From: Ruminococcaceae bacterium UBA1438
GTDB taxonomy: Bacteria; Bacillota; Clostridia; Oscillospirales; Acutalibacteraceae
Assembly: GCA_002329285.1 (NCBI GenBank)
Contig: DCTO01000050.1
Coordinates: 1-10,838, forward strand
Length of the DNA: 10,838 bases
Reading direction: 5' to 3'
Of the stretch, positions 1-7,052 are shown in pieces (within the stretch, counting starts at the first letter, position 1; each line of letters begins with the position of its first letter). Under the pieces are notes generated by a model. It worked only from the letters and a program-made list of their open reading frames with translations. It was not told the DNA's origin and did no database searches. Made by a program: the position numbers and the translations under genes.

Positions 1-240
<240 letters not shown>

Positions 241-252
241 TTATTTGATTAG

Positions 253-281
253 ATATTAACAGAATTTATTCCGCTTTGCAA
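253..281 (-). promoter_or_regulatory. Candidate promoter for obg
   Basis: On the minus strand TTGCAA (276-281) is followed after 17 bases by TAATAT (253-258). Each box matches the sigma-A consensus at 4 of 6 positions. It lies about 30 bases before the obg start codon. Spacing is ideal but the boxes are only moderate matches in AT-rich DNA, so this is a tentative call. Confidence 0.35.
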
Positions 282-320
282 CTTTATTTTTTCGGCAGAA
301 AGCTTTGGTCCCTGCCTGCT

Positions 321-349
321 TTGATAATACTTGTTATAGATTATATATT
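321..349 (+). promoter_or_regulatory. Probable sigma-A promoter for the potassium channel gene
   Basis: TTGATA (321-326), a 17-base spacer and TATATT (344-349) match the TTGACA/TATAAT consensus at 5 of 6 positions each. Transcription would start near 356, giving a leader of just under 100 bases before the chosen start at 453. This promoter lies inside the upstream in-frame extension of the reading frame, which supports the shorter protein start. Confidence 0.55.
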
Positions 350-452
350 TAATGATAATGAAAATCAAGGTAAGATAAAGGTATGTAATTGTATTTTTTT
401 AAAAATTGTGGTGTCTTCTTATTATACTCTTAAACAAATGAGGAATGAAAGA

Positions 453-1208
453 ATGAGAGAGAAGCTTTTTGATATTATTGAACCCGCCAACGACAAAGCA
501 AATAAAGGAAGTTCGATATACGATATTGTTATGCTTATATCAATATTATTGAGTATGGTTCCTTTGCTCACAAAAAAGGATACAACTACGCTATTCATTA
601 TAGACCGGGTTACCGCTTTTATTTTTATATTTGATTATTTAGCAAGATTATTAACCGCTGATATAAAATTAAATAAAGGCGCCAAATCGTTTTTTCTTTA
701 TCCGTTTACGCCAATGGCAATTATTGATTTGCTTTCAATTCTTCCTTCGCTGATACCGATTAACAGCAGCTTTAAGGTGTTAAGATTAATTAGAATTGTC
801 CGCACGCTTAAAGTGTTCAAAAGCTTTAAAATGTTTAGGTATTCTAAAAACCTTGAAAGACTGCTAAAGGTTTTTAAAAACCAGTCTCACTCTTTAGCTG
901 CTGTTGCCTCAATGGCTCTTTTCTATGTTTTCTTTACCGCTTTAATAATGTTTAACATCGAGCCTTCAACCTTTGATAACTTTTTTGAAGCGCTTTATTG
1001 GTCTGCAATATCGTTAACCAGCGTTGGTTATGGTGATATCATTCCTGTCTCCGATACAGGAAGATTGTTCACGATTGTTTCTGCCCTTATGGGAGTTGCC
1101 GTTGTTGCATTGCCATCAGGCATTATTACGGCTGGTTATATTGATATTTTAAATGAAGAGCGCAAAGAAGACGTGAAAGTAAAAGAAACAAAAAAAGGAA
1201 ACGATTAA
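453..1208 (+). CDS. Small voltage-gated potassium channel (six-helix Kv-like, ion transport family)
   Basis: A 251-residue integral membrane protein expected to conduct K+ across the cell membrane as a tetramer. Visible segments: S1 about 23-40, S2 about 47-67, S3 about 86-102, an S4 voltage sensor at about 106-128 with Arg/Lys at roughly every third position (RLIRIVRTLKVFKSFK), S5 about 147-168, a pore loop with the filter TSVGYGD at 199-205, and S6 about 213-232. A charged tail of about 20 residues follows; there is no RCK/TrkA-N or cyclic-nucleotide domain. The frame stays open upstream to 276, but MREKLFDIIE is the normal family start and ATG 453 has AGGAA 7 bases before it. ATG 438 is a weaker alternative. 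The gene is AT-rich (a hand count of 841-900 gives 20 G+C in 60), unlike the ATP synthase genes, which hints at separate acquisition. It stands alone and converges on the tRNA. Confidence 0.9.
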   Translation: MREKLFDIIEPANDKANKGSSIYDIVMLISILLSMVPLLTKKDTTTLFIIDRVTAFIFIFDYLARLLTADIKLNKGAKSFFLYPFTPMAIIDLLSILPSLIPINSSFKVLRLIRIVRTLKVFKSFKMFRYSKNLERLLKVFKNQSHSLAAVASMALFYVFFTALIMFNIEPSTFDNFFEALYWSAISLTSVGYGDIIPVSDTGRLFTIVSALMGVAVVALPSGIITAGYIDILNEERKEDVKVKETKKGND

Positions 1209-1248
1209 AGAGTATCCGTTTTGTCAATAAACGTGTTGATTGTTCAGG

Positions 1249-1380
1249 CTTTTTCATAGCTGTGAAGCGCCTTTGGCGCTTGAAGAGATTCCCACTCGTT
1301 ATCGAAACCTCCACCGGAGGTTTCTCCCAAAAATGCAAAGCATTTTTGGAACCTCGTTTCGAATCTCTTCTGTTAAAAAG
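1249..1380. repeat. Compact multi-hairpin intergenic repeat with tRNA T-arm-like ends (MITE/REP-like candidate)
   Basis: Three perfect hairpins with 3-base loops sit close together: 1265-1271/1275-1281 (7 bp, AAGCGCC/GGCGCTT), 1304-1312/1316-1324 (9 bp, GAAACCTCC/GGAGGTTTC) and 1327-1336/1340-1349 (10 bp, CCAAAAATGC/GCATTTTTGG). The last two are enclosed by a 10-bp inverted repeat, GAAGAGATTC at 1282-1291 and GAATCTCTTC at 1361-1370. An alternative pairing, 1302-1308 with 1356-1362, is also possible. Weak outer arms CTTTTT (1249-1254) and AAAAAG (1375-1380) may mark the limits. The 10-mer also occurs in the T-arm of the adjacent tRNA-Ser (1425-1434), and the right end shares 13 bases with it in inverted orientation (1358-1370 versus 1425-1437). 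No protein is encoded. It could be a non-autonomous mobile repeat, a structured RNA, or part of the channel gene's 3' end. Confidence 0.6.
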
Positions 1381-1415
1381 AAAAGCAGGAGTACTTATGT
1401 ACTCCTGCTTTTCTT
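1378..1415. terminator. Bidirectional intrinsic terminator between channel gene and tRNA-Ser
   Basis: A perfect 17-bp inverted repeat (1378-1394 and 1399-1415) with a 4-base loop TTAT. The arms end in A-rich/T-rich sequence around a GCAGGAGTAC core. On the minus strand it follows the tRNA 3' end immediately and continues into a T-rich run (CTTTTCTTTTTAA). On the plus strand the descending arm CTGCTTTTCTT supplies a U-rich tract for the channel transcript. The stem shares base 1415 with the encoded CCA end of the tRNA. Confidence 0.8.
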
Positions 1416-1507
1416 GGCGCAGATGAAGAGATTCGAACTCTTGAAACGGTTATCGCCGTTTACACGATTTCCAATCGTGCTCCTTCGGCCAGCTCGGACA
1501 CATCTGC
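1415..1507 (-). tRNA. tRNA-Ser (anticodon GGA), CCA end encoded
   Basis: A class II serine tRNA of 93 nt including CCA. The acceptor stem GCAGATG (1501-1507) pairs with CATCTGC (1419-1425), followed by discriminator G (1418) and CCA (1415-1417). The anticodon arm CACGA-TTGGAAA-TCGTG gives anticodon GGA, reading UCC and UCU. The long variable arm pairs AAACGG with CCGTTT. The T-arm is AAGAG-TTCGAAT-CTCTT. The long variable arm and D-loop layout are typical of tRNA-Ser. All arms pair well, so it appears functional. Confidence 0.97.
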
Positions 1508-1515
1508 ATAAAAAC

Positions 1516-1543
1516 ATATTGGCAGTTTTTCTGCTGCCAATAT
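1516..1543 (-). terminator. Intrinsic terminator of the csoR-side operon
   Basis: A perfect 10-bp inverted repeat, ATATTGGCAG at 1516-1525 and CTGCCAATAT at 1534-1543, with an 8-base loop. On the minus strand it is followed by GTTTTTAT, running directly up to the tRNA 5' end. It lies about 50 bases past the stop of the metal-sensor gene and would end that operon before the tRNA. Confidence 0.6.
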
Positions 1544-1572
1544 AATTTACTACATTTTATTCAAATAGTCAA
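1544..1572 (-). promoter_or_regulatory. Probable promoter for tRNA-Ser
   Basis: On the minus strand TTGACT (1567-1572), a 17-base spacer and TAAATT (1544-1549). The -35 box matches 5 of 6 consensus positions and the -10 box 4 of 6. A start about 7 bases past the -10 box falls near 1537, inside the first arm of the terminator at 1516-1543. The tRNA transcript would therefore lack most of that arm and could escape termination. Confidence 0.5.
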
Positions 1573-1591
1573 TAGTTTATTTTGCCGCAAA

Positions 1592-1882
1592 TCATTTCAT
1601 AAATTTATCAATCGCCGTGTTAAGCTCTTCAATCATTTCAATATCGCCATCCTCAAGGGCGTGAACAATGCAATGCTCCATATGATCCTTAAGAATGATT
1701 TTGCCGGTGTTGTTGATTGCGCTTTTAACCGCGGCAAGCTGAATTAAAACCTCGCTGCAATCCTCGCCCGCTTCAACCATATGCTTAACCTTTTGCAGAT
1801 GCCCGATTGCGCGGGCAAGGCGGTTTGAAACCTCCTTGGTGTGCTCATGCGAATGTGTGTGATTATGCTTATGCTCTGCCAT
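1592..1882 (-). CDS. CsoR/DUF156-family metal-sensing repressor with His-rich N-terminus
   Basis: A 96-residue all-helical DNA-binding repressor of the CsoR/RcnR/FrmR family. The signature is exact for the Cu(I) sensor type: Cys42, then 24 residues, His67, then 3 residues, Cys71 (C-x24-H-x3-C). RcnR-type sensors differ at the last ligand. The core NRLARAIGHLQKVKHMVEAG is typical. The N-terminus has His at positions 4, 6, 8, 10, 12 and 14, a probable metal-binding tail. ATG 1882 is preceded by GGTGA; the frame extends to a TTG at 1894 directly after the previous stop, which is a less likely start. It is the last gene of a three-gene unit behind the carbonic-anhydrase-like gene. No copper ATPase or chaperone lies nearby, so the ligand could be copper or another thiophilic metal, and its target promoter is not evident. 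Confidence 0.85.
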   Translation of the reverse strand: MAEHKHNHTHSHEHTKEVSNRLARAIGHLQKVKHMVEAGEDCSEVLIQLAAVKSAINNTGKIILKDHMEHCIVHALEDGDIEMIEELNTAIDKFMK

Positions 1883-1894
1883 AATTTTCACCAA

Positions 1895-2422
1895 TTAAAT
1901 GTTAATAACGGGCGGCTTGCTTTCTGCCGCATATTTTTCGGACTGGCGACGGTAATGAGCCGCATTATTGATAATATGCTCCAGCGAAGCGGCATCAACC
2001 TTGCCGACTGCCCTTGCAGGCACGCCGATAATCAGCGAGCCATCGGGAAATTCCTTGTTCTGCGTTACCACAGCCCCTGCGCCAACGATGCAGTTGTTGC
2101 CGATTTTTGCGCCGTTAAGAACGGTTGAATTCATGCCGATAATGCAATTGTTGCCAACGGTGCAGCCATGCACAACGGCATTGTGGCCGACGGAAACATT
2201 CTCACCGATTGTCAATGAATGCTCTGAATCAACATGCAGAGTGCAATTATCCTGAATGCTTGAATTTTTGCCGATGATGATTTTTTCATCATCGCCCCTG
2301 ACAACCGCGCCGAACCAGACGGAGCTGCCCTCCTCAAGCACAACATCGCCGATGATTGTTGCATTATCCGCAACAAAGGCAGCGCGCACCTGCGGGGCTT
2401 TTTCATAATAAGACCTTATCAT
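1895..2422 (-). CDS. Gamma-class carbonic anhydrase-like hexapeptide-repeat protein
   Basis: A 175-residue left-handed beta-helix protein of the gamma carbonic anhydrase/YrdA/PaaY family. Hexapeptide-type repeats run from about residue 18 to 134. The three metal-ligand histidines are present: His63 (TLHVD), His80 (SVGH) and His85 (VVHG). The 5-residue gap between the last two matches the family. A C-terminal helix (about 143-168) follows, as usual in these trimers. Zn- or Fe-dependent CO2 hydration is the likely activity, but many close relatives are untested or act as acyltransferase-like proteins, so the substrate is uncertain. The ATG shares one base with the TAA stop of the upstream gene (TAATG), and GGAGG lies 10 bases before it, indicating translational coupling. 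Length is normal. Confidence 0.88.
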   Translation of the reverse strand: MIRSYYEKAPQVRAAFVADNATIIGDVVLEEGSSVWFGAVVRGDDEKIIIGKNSSIQDNCTLHVDSEHSLTIGENVSVGHNAVVHGCTVGNNCIIGMNSTVLNGAKIGNNCIVGAGAVVTQNKEFPDGSLIIGVPARAVGKVDAASLEHIINNAAHYRRQSEKYAAESKPPVINI

Positions 2423-2934
2423 TAATCCGCTGCCTCCGTTGTTTCAGGCGCAGTGGTTTCACCCGGGAGAGTTACCTCCGGAATATCATGAACATCCTTG
2501 ATTCTTGTGTAATCCCCTGTTTCGGAATCATATTTAAGGAAGGTTTCGCCGTCATAGCTGATATAATAAACGCCGGCAACATCAACCGTGAAGGTGCCGT
2601 TTTCCTCATTAACCTGCTTATTGCCAACCTCTATGCGAACAAAATAGCCCTTATATTTTCCGTTATCGATATATTCGCCCTCTGTCTTATGAACAACCCA
2701 GTCATAATCATCCCAGGTGCCGTCCAGCCCGATTTCCGAAGGCTCATAAGATTCAATAAAAGCTATTGAATCCGCATTTTTGATAACCGCAGTGTCCAGC
2801 GTGATCTGCTCACCCTCAGAGGGGGGCGCAACCTCATCCTTTCCGCCTGATGACCTTACGGCAAAAAATACGCCAACCGCAACCGCAATAACCAAAACAA
2901 CAATAATCGCAATAATAACCGGTTTCTTTTTCAT
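2422..2934 (-). CDS. Membrane-anchored extracellular protein of unknown function
   Basis: I do not recognise this 170-residue protein. It starts with MKKK and one long hydrophobic segment (about residues 5-27). There is no lipobox cysteine, so it is probably an uncleaved N-terminal anchor with the rest outside the cell. The outer part is acidic, has no cysteine, and includes a region of likely beta structure rich in Tyr, Gly and Asp (about 85-150, with VDVAGVYYISYDGETF). The end is a Thr/Glu/Pro-rich tail (PGETTAPETTEAAD), common in surface proteins of Clostridia. ATG 2934 has AGGAG 9 bases upstream; an in-frame TTG at 2943 abuts the ribosome site and is rejected. It is the first gene of a unit with the gamma-carbonic-anhydrase-like and CsoR-like genes, but this gives no clear clue to its role. 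Confidence 0.75.
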   Translation of the reverse strand: MKKKPVIIAIIVVLVIAVAVGVFFAVRSSGGKDEVAPPSEGEQITLDTAVIKNADSIAFIESYEPSEIGLDGTWDDYDWVVHKTEGEYIDNGKYKGYFVRIEVGNKQVNEENGTFTVDVAGVYYISYDGETFLKYDSETGDYTRIKDVHDIPEVTLPGETTAPETTEAAD

Positions 2935-2965
2935 AACAATCAACTCCTAAAAGGTTACTGAATAA

Positions 2966-2994
2966 ATTATATAATCATAAATCCGCTTCGTCAA
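2966..2994 (-). promoter_or_regulatory. Strong candidate promoter for the surface protein/gamma-CA/CsoR unit
   Basis: On the minus strand TTGACG (2989-2994), a 17-base spacer and a perfect TATAAT (2966-2971). The -35 box lies inside the last codons of the HAD-DUF523 gene. Transcription would start near 2959, about 25 bases before the start codon at 2934. No terminator separates it from the HAD gene, so read-through is also possible. Confidence 0.6.
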
Positions 2995-4243
2995 GCAATT
3001 TATCGATTTCGCTTTCGCCGAAAACCATTATGCCTCTTTTCATCAGCAAATCGGCGGTGATGCCGTTGCCGCTGACAAGAGCGCCGGAAAAGCTGCCGTC
3101 ATAAACCCTGCCCTTGCCGCAGGAGGGGCTGCGCTCCTTGAGCAGAGCAAACAGCGCATTTTTCTCATTTGCGATATAAAGCGTTTTTTCAGCGCCGCTT
3201 AAAAATTCGGCGGTTAAATCCGCGCCGTCCTTTGAGCACACCCTTTCGCCGATTATCTCGCTTGGCACCCTGGGAATCGGCAGGCCGCCGAAGGTTTCCG
3301 GGCAGACGGGGATGATTTCAAAATCCTGCCAAAGCGCGATGACGGCATCGTTTTTATTATTGCCGCCGTTATACTTGCAATTTTCCCCAAGCAGGCAGGC
3401 CGAAACCAAAAGCCGCGGCTTTTTGCCGAGGGCATATCTTTCAACCGCGCGGGCAACGCCATCCTCTGCATTTGAGCGGGCAAGAAACCGAGCCTCGCGC
3501 CTGCAGATTTCATCGCCGTTTTCCATTGCAAAGCCAAAGCCCGCCGCTTTAAGCATTCCCAAATCATTATCAGCGTCGCCAAAGGCCATAACCTGCGCCT
3601 GCGTTATTCCAAGCTCCTTGCAGATTGCATCAATTGCGCGCGCCTTATCAACGCCCTTTAAGGTGATTTCAATATCCCCCTCAACGGGAGAGGTGAAAAA
3701 CACCCGCTCGTCCTGCTCAAAATGCCGCTTGATTTCGCCGAGCGCCGGGTTGCCGAAATAATAAACATTCACCTTTTCGCAAACATTCTGCTTGGCAAAA
3801 TCAGCAAGGTGCTCTGTGAAATAAAGCTTTTTAATATAATCATCAAGGAATTCCTGCGGCAGATTAAGCGTTTTGAAAAAGCCCTGCTTATCCGGCTGGT
3901 TGAACTGCTTTCCGCCTGAATAAACCTCATAATAAACCTCAAAGCCCTCAAGATAATCAACAATATCCGCGGTGATTTCCTGCGGCAGGGGCTGTGAATA
4001 TATAAGCCGCGCATTTTTCAGATCATAAGCTGCGGCGCCGTTTGAATAAATCACATAATCAGCAAAGGGCAGCTGATCAATAACATCATAAATCATTGAA
4101 AGCGTTCTGCCCGTTGCGATAGCGATTTTTATTCCCTTTTCATGCGCCTCGCGCAGCGCCTTAACCGTGCGCGGCGAAACCGTTAAATGATCCGGTGAAA
4201 GCAGCGTGCCGTCCAAATCGGAGGCAATTAACTTAATTGACAT
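2975..4243 (-). CDS. Fusion: Cof-type HAD-IIB phosphatase plus DUF523 (TudS-like) domain
   Basis: A 422-residue soluble protein of two parts. Residues 1 to about 272 form a Cof-type HAD phosphatase: nucleophile motif DLDGT (Asp9, Asp11), ATGRT with Thr44, Lys200 in GVDKARAI, and GDADND (Asp223, Asp227) for Mg2+. A large type IIB cap lies between motifs II and III. All catalytic residues are present; such enzymes act on sugar phosphates, nucleotides or pyridoxal phosphate. Residues about 275-412 are a full DUF523 domain with SACLLG (Cys283), CPE (Cys314) and SPSCG (Cys375), the three cysteine positions expected for the [4Fe-4S] cluster of TudS, a thiouracil desulfurase. Cys289 and Cys336 are extra. 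Both domains are normally separate proteins; here the linker is very short (ALGKKPRLL). ATG 4243 has AAGGA 8 bases upstream. A joint role in modified-base or nucleotide salvage is only inference. Confidence 0.87.
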   Translation of the reverse strand: MSIKLIASDLDGTLLSPDHLTVSPRTVKALREAHEKGIKIAIATGRTLSMIYDVIDQLPFADYVIYSNGAAAYDLKNARLIYSQPLPQEITADIVDYLEGFEVYYEVYSGGKQFNQPDKQGFFKTLNLPQEFLDDYIKKLYFTEHLADFAKQNVCEKVNVYYFGNPALGEIKRHFEQDERVFFTSPVEGDIEITLKGVDKARAIDAICKELGITQAQVMAFGDADNDLGMLKAAGFGFAMENGDEICRREARFLARSNAEDGVARAVERYALGKKPRLLVSACLLGENCKYNGGNNKNDAVIALWQDFEIIPVCPETFGGLPIPRVPSEIIGERVCSKDGADLTAEFLSGAEKTLYIANEKNALFALLKERSPSCGKGRVYDGSFSGALVSGNGITADLLMKRGIMVFGESEIDKLLDEADL

Positions 4244-4285
4244 AGCGTTTCCTTAAATCGAATAAAACAACAAAAAATTTTATTC

Positions 4286-4291
4286 ATTATA
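4286..4291 (-). promoter_or_regulatory. Possible -10 box for the HAD-DUF523 gene
   Basis: A perfect TATAAT on the minus strand about 43 bases before the start codon at 4243, just past the ATP synthase terminator. No recognisable -35 box sits 16-18 bases upstream, since that position is inside the terminator stem. This is suggestive only. Confidence 0.3.
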
Positions 4292-4303
4292 CATTTTGAA
4301 AAT

Positions 4304-4323
4304 GGGGCGCCGATGGGCGCCCC
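4304..4323 (-). terminator. Probable intrinsic terminator of the ATP synthase operon
   Basis: An 8-bp all-G/C stem (GGGGCGCC at 4304-4311, GGCGCCCC at 4316-4323) with a 4-base loop, 7 bases past the atpC stop. On the minus strand it is followed by ATTTTC, a short T-tract, so termination may be incomplete. The rest of 4244-4330 is AT-rich and non-coding. Confidence 0.6.
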
Positions 4324-4330
4324 GTTAATA

Positions 4331-6131
<1,801 letters not shown>

Positions 6132-6147
6132 TTAGGATTCCTCCTAA
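6132..6147 (-). promoter_or_regulatory. atpD ribosome binding site inside a small hairpin
   Basis: The minus strand reads TTAGGAGGAATCCTAA immediately before the atpD ATG: a 6-bp stem TTAGGA/TCCTAA closing a GGAA (GNRA-type) tetraloop. The AGGAGG Shine-Dalgarno is split between stem and loop. Such a short A/T-rich stem may only tune initiation. A role is inferred. Confidence 0.4.
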
Positions 6148-6164
6148 TCAGAATTTATTATTAT

Positions 6165-7052
6165 CTATTGCGCCTTATTTTTCTGCGCCTTTGAGCCTGC
6201 AATAATCTCCGTTATCTCCTGGGTTATTGCCGCCTGCCTTGCGCGGTTATACTGAATGCCGAGCTGGCGGAGCATATCTGCACCCGCATCCGTTGCCGTT
6301 TGCATTGCCATCATTCTGGCATTATGCTCGCTGCAATATGATTCAATCAGCGCGCCGTAAACAACGCCCGCAACATAATCGGGCACGATGTTATTGAAAA
6401 CCGTTTGCGCATCAGGCATAAATTCGGGATTTTCATAATAATTATTTTCATCCCTGATTTCAATATGCTCTTCTTTAAGCGGCAGGATTTTGATTTTTCT
6501 GACCTCTGCGGTCATTGAATTAACCATATCGGTGTAAACAACATAAATCTCATCCAGCTCCCCGCTTTCAAAAAGCTTTGTGAGCCTGCCGGCAATGTGG
6601 CGCGCCCTGTTCATAGTTGGATTTTGAGCGGTGTATCTGAAATTAATATCAACGGGGATATTCTTCTTTTCAAAATAATGCCGCCCCACCTCGCCGACAA
6701 CGAAAAGCATATTCTCCGTTTCCATTGCGGCGCTCTGCTCTGTTTCCTTAATAATGTTGTGGTTATACGCGCCTGCAAGCCCCTTATCGGCTGTGATAAC
6801 GAGATAACCCTTTCTGCGCTGCTTGCCTGTTTTCTGCGGGCGCTCATCAAAAAAGACATTGCCCACCTCAGGCGCAACATTAAGGATTTTTGCAAGGCTA
6901 TCCTGAATCAGATAGAAATAAGGCTCTGTGTTTTTCAAATTCCTGCGGGCCTTCTGAAGCTTTGAGGAGGACACCATATACATCGCATTGGTGATCTTCA
7001 TCGTGTCCTGAATAGACTTCATTCGGCTCTGAATTTCCCTTGCGTTAGCCAT
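6165..7052 (-). CDS. atpG: F1Fo ATP synthase subunit gamma
   Basis: The 295-residue central shaft that rotates inside the alpha-beta hexamer. The N-terminal coiled-coil helix carries [21 protein letters not shown] (about 11-31), and the globular core contains [13 protein letters not shown] (about 84-96). The C-terminal helix holds the conserved [17 protein letters not shown] and [16 protein letters not shown] (about 240-285). Length is normal. GAGG lies 7 bases before ATG 7052. The start overlaps the end of the delta-alpha gene by 8 bases (7045-7052, ATGGCTAA), indicating coupled translation. Confidence 0.97.
   Translation of the reverse strand: MANAREIQSRMKSIQDTMKITNAMYMVSSSKLQKARRNLKNTEPYFYLIQDSLAKILNVAPEVGNVFFDERPQKTGKQRRKGYLVITADKGLAGAYNHNIIKETEQSAAMETENMLFVVGEVGRHYFEKKNIPVDINFRYTAQNPTMNRARHIAGRLTKLFESGELDEIYVVYTDMVNSMTAEVRKIKILPLKEEHIEIRDENNYYENPEFMPDAQTVFNNIVPDYVAGVVYGALIESYCSEHNARMMAMQTATDAGADMLRQLGIQYNRARQAAITQEITEIIAGSKAQKNKAQ

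Noticed and set aside
276..452. Upstream in-frame extension of the potassium channel (59 extra residues).
   Set aside because: It lacks a ribosome site at its first ATG, contains the likely promoter, and does not resemble channel N-termini; the family start and AGGAA point to 453.
1249..1380. CRISPR array or a second tRNA gene.
   Set aside because: There are no regularly spaced direct repeats with unique spacers; the tRNA likeness is limited to a T-arm-like segment, without a matching acceptor, D-arm or anticodon.
1126..1545. Open frames of 70-101 codons on both strands across the hairpin repeat and tRNA.
   Set aside because: They run through perfect inverted repeats and a tRNA, lack ribosome sites, and show no protein-like composition.
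1892..1894. TTG start for the CsoR-like protein directly after the upstream stop.
   Set aside because: It has no spaced ribosome site; ATG at 1882 has GGTGA at a proper distance.
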